64,000 nucleotides of DNA from Thalassospira australica (GTDB lineage: Bacteria > Pseudomonadota > Alphaproteobacteria > Rhodospirillales > Thalassospiraceae): positions 1 through 64,000 of the forward strand of contig NZ_JRJE01000009.1 in NCBI RefSeq assembly GCF_000763295.1, in the 5' to 3' direction. The notes beneath the pieces were generated by a model that did no database searches, was not told the DNA's origin, and saw nothing but the letters and a program-made list of their open reading frames with translations. The first letter of the stretch is position 1; every line of letters begins with the position of its first letter. This document shows positions 8,403 to 16,569 of this stretch, one piece after another. The position numbers and the translations under genes are program-made.

Positions 8403-9410
8403 ATGTCCATTCCAGATTTACCTACCCACATGAACGCCATCGAAATCAAGAAACGGGATGACAGCCCCTATATGACTGTTGGTGAAATCGCATTGCCGGA
8501 ATGTGGTCCGGATGATGTGCTGGTGCGGATTGCTGCGGCCGGGGTGAATCGCCCCGACCTGATGCAGGTTGCAGGTATGTATCCGCCCCCACCCGGCGCA
8601 TCGGAAATTCCAGGGCTGGAATTGGCTGGCGAAGTGGTCATGGTCGGTGAAAACGTTCACAACTGGAAGTCTGGTGATACAGTCTGTGCGCTTGTGACCG
8701 GTGGCGGCTACGCGCAGTATGCGACCGTTCCGGCCGCACAGTGCCTTCCAGTCCCCAAAGGCCAAAGCATGGTGGATGCCGCAGGCCTGCCCGAAACCTT
8801 CTTTACGGTCTGGCACAATGTCTTTGACAAGGCGCAGCTACAGGCTGGCGAAACCTTTTTGGTTCACGGCGGAACGTCGGGTATCGGCACTACGGCCATA
8901 CAACTTGCCAAGGCATTTGGTGCCAAAGTTATTGCCACCGCCGGCACGGATGAGAAATGTCAGGCCTGCCGTGAGCTGGGGGCAGATGTCGCGATCAACT
9001 ACAAGACCCAGGACTTCGTCGACGAAGTCAAAACCGCAACCAACGGCAAGGGCGCCAATGTCATTCTTGATATGGTCGCAGGGGCCTACGTCAGCCGCAA
9101 TTTCAAGGCCGCAGCGTTTGACGCACGCATCCTGATCATCGCATTTCTGCGCGGGCCCAAGGCCGAAACCAATTTTACACCGCTTTTGCTGAAACGCCTG
9201 ACGCTGATGGGCTCAACATTGCGCGCCCAGCCTGTTGCAAACAAGGGTGCCATCGCAGATGCATTGCGTGAAAAAGTCTGGCCTCTGATCGAAGCAGGCA
9301 AGATTGCACCAGTCATTCACAAAACACTGCCGCTTGCACAGGCCGAAGACGCGCACGCCATATTGAAGGGTGGCGCGCACATCGGAAAAGTGATACTGGA
9401 AGTCGACTGA
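8403..9410 (+). CDS. NAD(P)H:quinone oxidoreductase, zeta-crystallin type
   Basis: Zinc-free medium-chain dehydrogenase of the QOR/TP53I3-like group, reducing quinones with NADPH. It has 335 residues: an N-terminal GroES-like domain (about 1-125, with GVNRPDLMQVAGMYPPPPG) and a Rossmann domain opening with HGGTSGIGTTAIQLAK (about 150-165). The structural-zinc cysteines of alcohol dehydrogenases are absent. GAGGTCACC before the ATG is a good ribosome site. Its position beside DUF1192 and trcR is a neighbourhood seen in other alphaproteobacteria, but I know of no functional link. Substrate is not predictable. Confidence 0.88.
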   Translation: MSIPDLPTHMNAIEIKKRDDSPYMTVGEIALPECGPDDVLVRIAAAGVNRPDLMQVAGMYPPPPGASEIPGLELAGEVVMVGENVHNWKSGDTVCALVTGGGYAQYATVPAAQCLPVPKGQSMVDAAGLPETFFTVWHNVFDKAQLQAGETFLVHGGTSGIGTTAIQLAKAFGAKVIATAGTDEKCQACRELGADVAINYKTQDFVDEVKTATNGKGANVILDMVAGAYVSRNFKAAAFDARILIIAFLRGPKAETNFTPLLLKRLTLMGSTLRAQPVANKGAIADALREKVWPLIEAGKIAPVIHKTLPLAQAEDAHAILKGGAHIGKVILEVD

Positions 9411-9471
9411 TCGCGTATGGACGACGGTTTGATAGAATTTATCTGACCGATCCATGGCAACATGACTATGC

Positions 9472-9615
9472 TTGCGGTTCGAAAAGCAATATTCTTTTCG
9501 GAACGCCGCAACAGAGTGTTGCATTTACCCGCACATTGATCGAAAAGAACGCAATGGCGGGTCCGATGATGCGCAGCAACCTTTACGGTTGCCCTTGCTG
9601 CATTGCCGGACCACC
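9472..9615 (+). promoter_or_regulatory. Structured 5' leader of trcR
   Basis: The 300-base gap before trcR contains two large imperfect hairpins. The first pairs 9472-9486 with 9494-9511 (TTGCGG with CCGCAA, and GAAAAG with CTTTTC). The second is closed by GGTCCG (9560-9565) and CGGACC (9607-9612) and encloses either ATGC..CAGCAA with TTGCTGCAT or an alternative inner stem GCAACC-TTTAC-GGTTGC. The mutually exclusive inner stems suggest a switch-like leader. No reading frame with a ribosome site is visible, and no known riboswitch class is recognised. Confidence 0.4.
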
Positions 9616-9710
9616 AAAAGAGATTATATTCTGGGGCAGACATTCCCGTGCTTTTTGGGCCTTATACCCATTGCCGGTCTCCAGAGAGAAAGAAGGAAAC
9701 AGGAGGAAAT

Positions 9711-10391
9711 ATGGCACAGCCCCTCATGCCCAAAGCAACCGCTGTATGGCTTATCGACAATACCGGCTTGTCGTTCCGGCAGATCGCCGCTTTTACCGAG
9801 CTGCACGAACTTGAAATTCAGGCAATCGCCGATGGCGATGTCGGACAAGGCATTGTTGGCCTCGACCCGGTTGCCAATGGTCAGCTAACGCAGGACGAGA
9901 TTGCACGCTGCGAAAAAGATCCGCGCGAACTGCTGAAAATGGCAAAAACCGACCTGCCCCGCCCGCGCGCGCAGTCCAAAGGTGCCCGTTACACCCCGGT
10001 TTCAAAGCGCCAGGATCGCCCGAATGCGATTGCTTGGCTGCTCAAACATCACCCGGAACTTTCCGATGCACAGGTTTGCAAGCTGATTGGTACCACCAAG
10101 GATACCATTGGCAAAATCCGTGACCGTACGCACTGGAACTCGGCAAACCTTGCACCGCGCAACCCGGTTACCATGGGTCTTTGCACCGAACTTGATCTTG
10201 AAAAACAGGTCGTGATTGCACGTTCGAAGAACCCGGAAAAGATCGCCAAGGATGTTGAGCCCGATCCGCTGCCAGAAGAGCTGCAGATCAATCCGGAGCC
10301 GGATTACCCGGGCAAGAAGAACAACGAACGAAAAGAAGAGCCGAAAACTTCCGATTATATGGAAGCAGCAGAAAACCTCTTCAAATCCTGA
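9711..10391 (+). CDS. trcR: Cell-cycle transcriptional regulator TrcR (DUF1013)
   Basis: DUF1013 family, named TrcR in Rhodobacter-type bacteria and tied to the alphaproteobacterial cell-cycle network. It has 226 residues with two helix-turn-helix-like segments (about 10-45 and 105-140, the latter IAWLLKHHPELSDAQVCKLI) and a charged, disordered tail. The true start is ATG 9711, with a perfect AGGAGG seven bases upstream; the frame also opens upstream at 9603 but without family resemblance. It is monocistronic, with a strong terminator. Promoter binding is inferred from the family. Confidence 0.88.
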   Translation: MAQPLMPKATAVWLIDNTGLSFRQIAAFTELHELEIQAIADGDVGQGIVGLDPVANGQLTQDEIARCEKDPRELLKMAKTDLPRPRAQSKGARYTPVSKRQDRPNAIAWLLKHHPELSDAQVCKLIGTTKDTIGKIRDRTHWNSANLAPRNPVTMGLCTELDLEKQVVIARSKNPEKIAKDVEPDPLPEELQINPEPDYPGKKNNERKEEPKTSDYMEAAENLFKS

Positions 10392-10401
10392 TAGACTTCA
10401 A

Positions 10402-10427
10402 AAAGGCCGCCTGATGGGCGGCCTTTT
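10402..10427 (+). terminator. Terminator of trcR
   Basis: AAAAGGCCGCC pairs with GGGCGGCCTTTT around a TGAT loop, followed by T residues. Confidence 0.88.
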
Positions 10428-10558
10428 ATATTTGGTTTCGCGCGCACAACGCGTAAGGTTTGTTTCACAGGATTGACGTTAAACCGTAACGCAACCGACA
10501 TGAACGCTGCATACCATTCGCCAGCTTTTCAGATGAACAACACCGAAGAAACGTTTTC

Positions 10559-11371
10559 ATGCAAAAACGCCCTACCGAACGCCAAGCCGGAATCGTAGAA
10601 CTCGTCCGCGCAGATGGCTTCCAGACCATCGAACAACTTTCCGAACGCTTTGATGTAACCCCGCAGACCATCCGACGCGACGTCAATACGCTTTGCAATG
10701 AAGGTTTGCTACGTCGGCGTCACGGTGGTGTTGAACCAGCACTTGAGCATGAAAACATCGCCTATCGTGCCCGCAAGGTTTTAAATGTGAATGACAAGCG
10801 CAAAATCGCAGCTCTTGTCGCACGTGAAATCCCCAACGGCGCATCCCTTTTCTTTTCAATCGGGACGACGCCGGAATTGGTCGCAAGTGCGCTTTTGCAG
10901 CACCGGGATTTGCGCATTTTTACCAATAATCTCAATGTCGCATATGTTGCCGCAACCAATGACAGCTTTGAGGTCACCCTGATCGGTGGTCGTTTGCGCA
11001 ATCGCGACCGTGATGTATTGGGACCAGAAGTCGAGGCATTTTTTAACAGCTATAAGGTTGACTACGGCATCTTTGGTGTTGGCGGCATCGACCCGGACGG
11101 CAGCCTGTTGGATTTCGACGAACAGGAAGTCCGCGCACGATCAGCCATCCTGAAAAATGCACGTAATTCATTTCTGGTCGCCGATCATACCAAGTTCGGC
11201 CGCAATGCAGTTGTCCGCGGCGGTTCCATCTGTGATGTCAGCGCATTCTTTAGCGATACCCCGCCGCCTGCACACATCGAACAGATCATCAGCAAATCCA
11301 GCGTCGCCCTGCACGTTCCCGAGGCCAGTACGGATTTTCCGACCTTTGTTCTTCCCGACGAAGCAGTTTAG
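10559..11371 (+). CDS. DeoR/GlpR-family transcriptional regulator
   Basis: Sugar-phosphate responsive repressor of 270 residues. The N-terminal DeoR helix-turn-helix is clear (RQAGIVELVRADGFQTIEQL, then VTPQTIRRDVNTLCNEGLL, and the RRHGG wing). The C-terminal DeoRC sensor follows (about 75-235; SIGTTPELVASALL, VADHTKFGR). It resembles GlpR, the glycerol-3-phosphate repressor, but no glp or sugar gene is adjacent, so the target is unknown. It converges on prpE, only 29 bases away. The ribosome site before ATG 10559 is weak (GAAGAAA). Confidence 0.85.
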   Translation: MQKRPTERQAGIVELVRADGFQTIEQLSERFDVTPQTIRRDVNTLCNEGLLRRRHGGVEPALEHENIAYRARKVLNVNDKRKIAALVAREIPNGASLFFSIGTTPELVASALLQHRDLRIFTNNLNVAYVAATNDSFEVTLIGGRLRNRDRDVLGPEVEAFFNSYKVDYGIFGVGGIDPDGSLLDFDEQEVRARSAILKNARNSFLVADHTKFGRNAVVRGGSICDVSAFFSDTPPPAHIEQIISKSSVALHVPEASTDFPTFVLPDEAV

Positions 11372-11400
11372 AACCTGCAGCTACTGCGATGATTGATGAT

Positions 11401-13302
11401 TTACTTCGCGTAACCGATCTCTTTTAAGGCTTCGGCGATTGCCGGCAGGATTGCCGGGTCATCAATGGTCGCGGGCGTGTTATAGCTTTCGCCATCGGCA
11501 ATGGATCGCATGGTTTTGCGCAGAATTTTGCCCGAACGGGTTTTGGGCAAACGATCCACAACGGTTGCCTTCTTAAACGCCGCAACCGGACCGATCTGAT
11601 CGCGGACCATGGCAACAACTTCTGCCAGGATGGCTTCATCGGGACGTGTGACACCCGATTTCAAAACAACAAAGCCCAACGGTACTTGGCCTTTCAAATC
11701 ATCATGCACGCCAATAACGGCACATTCCGCGACGTCGGGATGACCCGACAGGACTTCTTCCATCCCTCCCGTCGACAAACGGTGTCCAGCAACATTGATG
11801 ATGTCATCTGTGCGCGACATGACATAGACGTAGCCATCTTCGTCAACGAAACCGGCATCCCCGGTCGCGTAGTAGCCGGGAAATTCGTCAAGATAGGATG
11901 ATCTGAACCGGTCTTCGTTCTGCCATAGAGTTGCCAAGGTGCCTGGTGGCAGCGGCAGTTTCGCTGCAAGCGCGCCGATCTGCCCACTTTCAAGAGGTTT
12001 CCCGATCTCATCAAGAACCTGAACATCCCAGCCGCAAGCCGCCACTGTCGGGGAACCATATTTGATCGGCAAAGTCTCGATACCGCGCGGATTGGCACAA
12101 ATTGACCAGCCCGTTTCGGTTTGCCACCAATGGTCAATCACCGGCACACCAAGGCTGTTTTCTGCCCACTGAAGGGTATCAGGGTCGGATCGCTCCCCTG
12201 CCAGATACAAAGCCTCAAGACTGCTGAGGTCATAATTGGCCATATGGGCGGCCTTGGGATCATCACGTTTGATCGCACGAAACGCGGTCGGTGCGGTAAA
12301 GAGGACCTTGACCTTATGTTCGGAAATCACGCGCCAGAAGGCCCCGGCATCCGGGGTTCCCACCGGCTTTCCTTCAAACATGACGGTCGTGCAGCCCGCC
12401 AGAAGCGGTGCATAAACAATATAGGAATGCCCAACAACCCAGCCAACATCGGATGCAGCCCAATAAACATCACCAGCCTCGACATCATAGATATTTTTCA
12501 TCGACCAGTGCAGCGCAACCATATGGCCGCCGTTATCACGTACAACCCCCTTGGGTTGCCCGGTCGTGCCCGACGTATAGAGGATGTAAAGCGGGTCAGT
12601 CGCATCGAGCGAAACACAATCAGACGGGGCGGCTTTTGCACATTCCACTTCCCAATCGTAATCGCGTCCGTCAATCAGCAACGCTTCGCTTTGCGGGCGC
12701 TGATATAAAATGACGCTTTCGGGTTTGTGTTCTGCCAAGGAGATCGCTTTATCAAGTAAGGGCTTGTAATCGATCACCCGTGATACTTCGATCCCGCAAC
12801 TTGCCGACAGGATCAGTTTGGGTTTGGCGTCATTGATTCGCGTTGCCAGTTCGTTGGAGGCAAAGCCACCAAACACAACGGAATGGATCGCGCCGATACG
12901 CGCGCAGGCCAGCATCGCCATCGTGGCCTGCGGGATCATCGGCATATAAATGATGACGCGGTCGCCCTTGGTCACACCGCGCGCATGCAATGCACCGGCA
13001 AGTCGGGCAACATCATCACGCAAATGCGCATAGGTAATTGTCTGAACCGTATCGGTGACCGGGCTATCGTAAATCAGGGCTGTCTGATCGCCCCGCCCGT
13101 CTTCGATATGGCGATCCAGCGCGTTATAACAGGTATTAACCTTCGCACCCGTAAACCAGCGATAAAATGGCGGGTTGCTATCATCAAGAACACGGTCCCA
13201 TTTCTTGTACCAGGATATGCCCTCAGCAGCTTCGGCCCAAAAGCCTTCCTTGTCGGCGATCGAACGTTCATAGATTTCCTGATAACGACCGGTCATTGGC
13301 AT
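11401..13302 (-). CDS. prpE: Propionate--CoA ligase
   Basis: AMP-forming propionyl-CoA synthetase, activating propionate (and more slowly acetate) for the methylcitrate or methylmalonyl route. About 633 residues. The adenylate-forming motif YTSGTTGQPKGV is present, and the C-terminal KTRSGKILRK carries the catalytic lysine that is acetylation-controlled in this family. The N-terminus MTGRYQEIYERSI matches PrpE rather than AcsA. GGGAGG lies 4 bases before the ATG at 13302 and 10 bases before a second ATG at 13296; either could be used. No prpBCD genes are nearby. Confidence 0.9.
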   Translation of the reverse strand: MPMTGRYQEIYERSIADKEGFWAEAAEGISWYKKWDRVLDDSNPPFYRWFTGAKVNTCYNALDRHIEDGRGDQTALIYDSPVTDTVQTITYAHLRDDVARLAGALHARGVTKGDRVIIYMPMIPQATMAMLACARIGAIHSVVFGGFASNELATRINDAKPKLILSASCGIEVSRVIDYKPLLDKAISLAEHKPESVILYQRPQSEALLIDGRDYDWEVECAKAAPSDCVSLDATDPLYILYTSGTTGQPKGVVRDNGGHMVALHWSMKNIYDVEAGDVYWAASDVGWVVGHSYIVYAPLLAGCTTVMFEGKPVGTPDAGAFWRVISEHKVKVLFTAPTAFRAIKRDDPKAAHMANYDLSSLEALYLAGERSDPDTLQWAENSLGVPVIDHWWQTETGWSICANPRGIETLPIKYGSPTVAACGWDVQVLDEIGKPLESGQIGALAAKLPLPPGTLATLWQNEDRFRSSYLDEFPGYYATGDAGFVDEDGYVYVMSRTDDIINVAGHRLSTGGMEEVLSGHPDVAECAVIGVHDDLKGQVPLGFVVLKSGVTRPDEAILAEVVAMVRDQIGPVAAFKKATVVDRLPKTRSGKILRKTMRSIADGESYNTPATIDDPAILPAIAEALKEIGYAK

Positions 13303-13690
13303 AAATCCTCCCGCGGTATTGGGTCTGATGCCCAAATGGAACGCGTCCTTAACGGCATACTGATAAATCGGCATCATAATACCGATTTAAATCAATGTTA
13401 CCCCTTAGACATTGGTAGAGCCTTGCAACCCTTTGTTTTCTGCGGATTACAATTACTCAAAACAAATACAAATTGATCGCATCCGGATGATCAAACGTAC
13501 CTGTTTACGGTCACGTTTTACATTTGGGGTGTAATTTGGGGATTTGAAGCGCAGACACAAAGTTGCCGCCTCACGCGTGGGCGACAAACGGAGGCGGCAA
13601 AAGCAAGAGTTCGGAAATCTGTGAGGTCGTCAAACCGTCTTCATGGGGGATCGCGCGTTTTTACACACGCGTTTAGCCATGCCAAGACGG
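13303..13690. other. Intergenic region with a 10-pair inverted repeat
   Basis: No gene is supported. The region lies between the DUF465 gene and prpE, both on the minus strand, so it should hold the prpE promoter. Bases 13563-13572 (TTGCCGCCTC) and 13591-13600 are perfect inverted repeats around an 18-base loop with no T tract, so this is not a standard terminator. A second small hairpin (CGCGT/ACGCG) lies at about 13653-13670. Confidence 0.45.
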
Positions 13691-13855
13691 CTAATGGGTT
13701 ATTCGGTTTATCTCGTCTTTGATTTCAAGCTTGCGACGTTTAATGTCTGCAACGACGGAGTCGTCGGGCGCCGGGCGGCGCGTCTCGAGGTGGAGTTCCT
13801 GCTCAAGCGCAGCATGTTTGGCAGTAAGAGCTTCGATATGGCTTTGAACGCTCAT
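13691..13855 (-). CDS. DUF465 (YdcH/SlyX-like) small coiled-coil protein
   Basis: Small charged protein of 54 residues of the YdcH/DUF465 type, a short helical hairpin of unknown function. The family pattern is visible in SHIEALTAKHAALEQELH and the DIKRRKLEIKDEI segment. AAGGAG sits eight bases before ATG 13855; the frame opens eight codons earlier without a site. A second DUF465 gene lies 2.4 kb away at 16293. Confidence 0.82.
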   Translation of the reverse strand: MSVQSHIEALTAKHAALEQELHLETRRPAPDDSVVADIKRRKLEIKDEINRITH

Positions 13856-13970
13856 TCGCCTACTCCTTATATCTGACATTGCCCACGAGAAGATGGTATT
13901 AATTTCGTAACATAATTTCCAGTGTTTCCATCACGAACGTGAACAAGAACACAGTCCGACAAGGAACAGC

Positions 13971-14588
13971 ATGACGCAAAAAGATCGACTTATCATTGGC
14001 ATAACCGGTGCATCCGGGGTGATTTACGGCATACGTTTTTTAGAGCTTCTCAAAAACACGCCGATTGAAACGCATCTGGTCTTGTCAAAGGCTGCTGAGC
14101 GGACCATTGCCTATGAGACCGATTTTAAAATCCGGGAAATCAAGGAGATGGCAGACGTCCTCCATGACAATGCGGACATCGGAGCATCCATTGCGTCCGG
14201 TTCATTCCGTGCCCGCGGTATGGTGATTGCCCCGTGCTCCATGAAGTCCCTGGCCGAGGTGGCAAGCGGAGTCGCGGACAACCTGATTGCGCGCGCTGCC
14301 GATGTTATGCTTAAGGAACGCCGTCGGCTTGTTCTGATGGCGCGTGAAACGCCGCTTCATGCCGGGCATATCCGCAACATGGCCCAAGCAACTGAAAACG
14401 GGGCGATTATCGCCCCACCCGTCCCGGCGTTTTATGCCCGTCCGCAATCCCTTGATGAGATGGTCACTCAAAGTTGCGGGCGGATTTTGGATCTGTTTGA
14501 CATCGATCTGCCCGAAACCGCACGCTGGGGCGATACCGAGGCCACCAACCATATTCCGGTCACCGGAAAGGCAAAGACCCGCAGTTAG
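13971..14588 (+). CDS. ubiX: Flavin prenyltransferase UbiX
   Basis: Makes prenylated FMN, the cofactor of UbiD-type decarboxylases in ubiquinone synthesis. It has 205 residues of the Rossmann-like flavoprotein fold, opening with IGITGASGVIYGIRFLELL. The conserved segment APCSMKSLAEVASGVADNLI (about 85-104) and the RETPLH motif are present. AAGGAAC precedes the ATG. It overlaps the convergent TIGR02444 gene by four bases. No ubiD is in the window, but coq9 and ubiG are. Confidence 0.95.
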   Translation: MTQKDRLIIGITGASGVIYGIRFLELLKNTPIETHLVLSKAAERTIAYETDFKIREIKEMADVLHDNADIGASIASGSFRARGMVIAPCSMKSLAEVASGVADNLIARAADVMLKERRRLVLMARETPLHAGHIRNMAQATENGAIIAPPVPAFYARPQSLDEMVTQSCGRILDLFDIDLPETARWGDTEATNHIPVTGKAKTRS

Positions 14589-15049
14589 GCAATCTTCATC
14601 AAACCTGTCAAACCGGCAAACACCCGATCACATTCGGCCTGATCAAGATCGAAGCGGTTCGGGGAAAAATAGGCATGTGCTGCTGCCAGGGGATCATCAC
14701 TCGGCACGGCTTGAACCGCCGCGCACAGGATATGCTGTTCGATGCGTTCGGCGTGCAATTCATCGGCTTTGACTTTCTGGCGCAGTTCCTGCGCGCTTTC
14801 CCCGGGCTGGTCCTTCAGGAAACGCCGGGTTTGACGCAACGGGATAATGACATTGTCGCGCCATGGCCTTACCGCGTCCTCAAGCGCGCTGATACTGTGG
14901 GGTGCCAAGCCTTTTTGCCCAAGGTACAACATGAAAAGCAGCATATTTACATCCAGGCCATAGCGGTCCTGCAGGTCCAGACACAGCTTTGCCACGCCGT
15001 CACGCCCATACATGCTGACCGTAAAGGTCCAGACTTCTTCCTGATCCAT
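14585..15049 (-). CDS. TIGR02444 family protein
   Basis: Helical protein of 154 residues belonging to TIGR02444 (DUF2390), function unknown. Visible family features are FTVSMYGRDGVAKLCLDLQDRYGLDVNMLLF near the N-terminus and an early WTF. It follows the phosphofructokinase gene by 27 bases on the same strand and is probably co-transcribed. It overlaps the 3' end of ubiX convergently by four bases, so the two mRNAs may be antisense at their ends. Confidence 0.8.
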   Translation of the reverse strand: MDQEEVWTFTVSMYGRDGVAKLCLDLQDRYGLDVNMLLFMLYLGQKGLAPHSISALEDAVRPWRDNVIIPLRQTRRFLKDQPGESAQELRQKVKADELHAERIEQHILCAAVQAVPSDDPLAAAHAYFSPNRFDLDQAECDRVFAGLTGLMKIA

Positions 15050-15076
15050 TTCCCAACCTGTTTGTTTTGTTTGCTC

Positions 15077-16183
15077 TTACACGGTCTTTGCCGTGCGTGC
15101 GATTTTTGGCGGATGGCCAAGATACGCACCAAGCCCCTGTGCCGTGGACACCATCGTCCCCGCCGTATCCACCAACCGCGGGCCGACAATAACATCTTTC
15201 ATTGCAACATCGACGACTTTGCGCTGTGACCATGCAACCACACGATCAAACTTTTGTTCTGCAATAAGGTCCACCGCATAGACGCCAAATGCCGACGCAA
15301 TCACCCGGTCGCGTGGCGATGGCGTTCCCCCGCGCTGAACATGCCCCAATACGGTAACCCGGGTTTCCCACCCGGTCCGGCGGCCCAACTCATCGGCCAA
15401 CCAATGCCCAATCCCGCCATAGCGAACCTTTTGGCCATCATTGCCTTGGGTAACAGCGGCCCCATCATCGCGTTTCACAGCCTCGGCCACGATAACCAAC
15501 GCATGATTGCGACCGCTTTTGCGGATATTCAGGCAATGCTTCGTCAATTCATCAAGATCGTAATCCATCTCAGGGATCAGGATGACATCCGCGCCCCCTG
15601 CAACACCGGCAAAAAGCGCGATATGCCCCGCATCACGTCCCATGACTTCAAGGATCATGATCCGTTCATGCGAGGCTGCGGTGGGCTGCAATCGATCAAG
15701 CGCATCGGTTGCAACATTTACTGCTGTGGTAAAGCCGATTGAATATTCGGTCTGGGCCAGATCGTTATCAACTGTCTTGGGAATGCCGACCAGGTTAATT
15801 CCGCCCATTTCGGCCAACCGGTGCAAAATCGCCATGCTGCCATCGCCGCCAATCCCGATCAGCGCATCCAGCCCAAGTTTCTGATATCCTTTGATAACCT
15901 CAGACGAACGATCGGCAAAGCTGCCATCGGGCATGGGATAATGGAACGGGTCGCCCTTGTTTACCGTTCCCAGAATGGTTCCACCAAGCCTGAGCATCCC
16001 GTCATTATTGACCTGATCGTTCAGGTCAACCGCCTGTGGCGGGTCCTGCATCAAACCGTGGGTGCCCTGTCGAATGCCGACCACATCCCACCCATACCCC
16101 AGAACCGCCCGACGCACGACAGCCAGAATGACCGCGTTCAAGCCGGCGCAATCACCACCACTGGTCAATATTCCTATGCGCAT
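15077..16183 (-). CDS. pfkA: 6-phosphofructokinase
   Basis: Phosphorylates fructose 6-phosphate in glycolysis. It has 368 residues from ATG 16183, chosen because AGGAAAG lies upstream and the protein then opens with MRIGILTSGGDCAGLNAVI; the frame is open to 16270. Catalytic segments are GIGGDGSM (111-117) and PKTVDND (135-141) with base Asp139. At the two phosphoryl-donor positions it has Gly115 (104 in E. coli) and Lys136 (124), the mixed pattern of group III enzymes; Gly at the first position favours ATP over pyrophosphate. That donor call is inference. Confidence 0.9.
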   Translation of the reverse strand: MRIGILTSGGDCAGLNAVILAVVRRAVLGYGWDVVGIRQGTHGLMQDPPQAVDLNDQVNNDGMLRLGGTILGTVNKGDPFHYPMPDGSFADRSSEVIKGYQKLGLDALIGIGGDGSMAILHRLAEMGGINLVGIPKTVDNDLAQTEYSIGFTTAVNVATDALDRLQPTAASHERIMILEVMGRDAGHIALFAGVAGGADVILIPEMDYDLDELTKHCLNIRKSGRNHALVIVAEAVKRDDGAAVTQGNDGQKVRYGGIGHWLADELGRRTGWETRVTVLGHVQRGGTPSPRDRVIASAFGVYAVDLIAEQKFDRVVAWSQRKVVDVAMKDVIVGPRLVDTAGTMVSTAQGLGAYLGHPPKIARTAKTV

Positions 16184-16292
16184 GGGTTTCTTTCCTGATT
16201 GTCGCCATTGTTGAAATAAAGCATATGGGTTGCCCAACTGATATCTGTTAATATCAGGGCTCCCTCGCATTGGTTATTAAGCTGGATCAAAA

Positions 16293-16499
16293 ATGGACGA
16301 AATCAATCAGATCGAGATTGAAAAGAAACTTCATTCGTTACGCGAGGAACACCGCGATCTTGATATCGCGATTGAACAAATGGTTCAGGCCCCGCACCAT
16401 GATCAATTGCGTCTTGGGCGAATGAAAAAGCGCAAACTCATCCTCAAAGACGAGATTCTTTATATCGAGTCGCAACTCGTCCCCGACATCATCGCGTAA
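16293..16499 (+). CDS. DUF465 (YdcH-like) small coiled-coil protein
   Basis: A 68-residue helical-hairpin protein of the YdcH/DUF465 family (HSLREEHRDLDIAIEQM, then GRMKKRKLILKDEI). Function is unknown. It is divergent from pfkA, 110 bases away, and is a paralogue of the gene at 13691. Confidence 0.85.
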   Translation: MDEINQIEIEKKLHSLREEHRDLDIAIEQMVQAPHHDQLRLGRMKKRKLILKDEILYIESQLVPDIIA

Positions 16500-16569
16500 A
16501 TTTCAAAACCACTGCCCGATATCCCCTCCCCCGACAGTCTGACAGACTGCCGGGCGTAAGGAGCCAGAC

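Noticed and set aside
13480..13690. A possible 6S RNA
   Set aside because: The region has GC-rich hairpins but I could not assemble the closed ends and central bubble that 6S requires.
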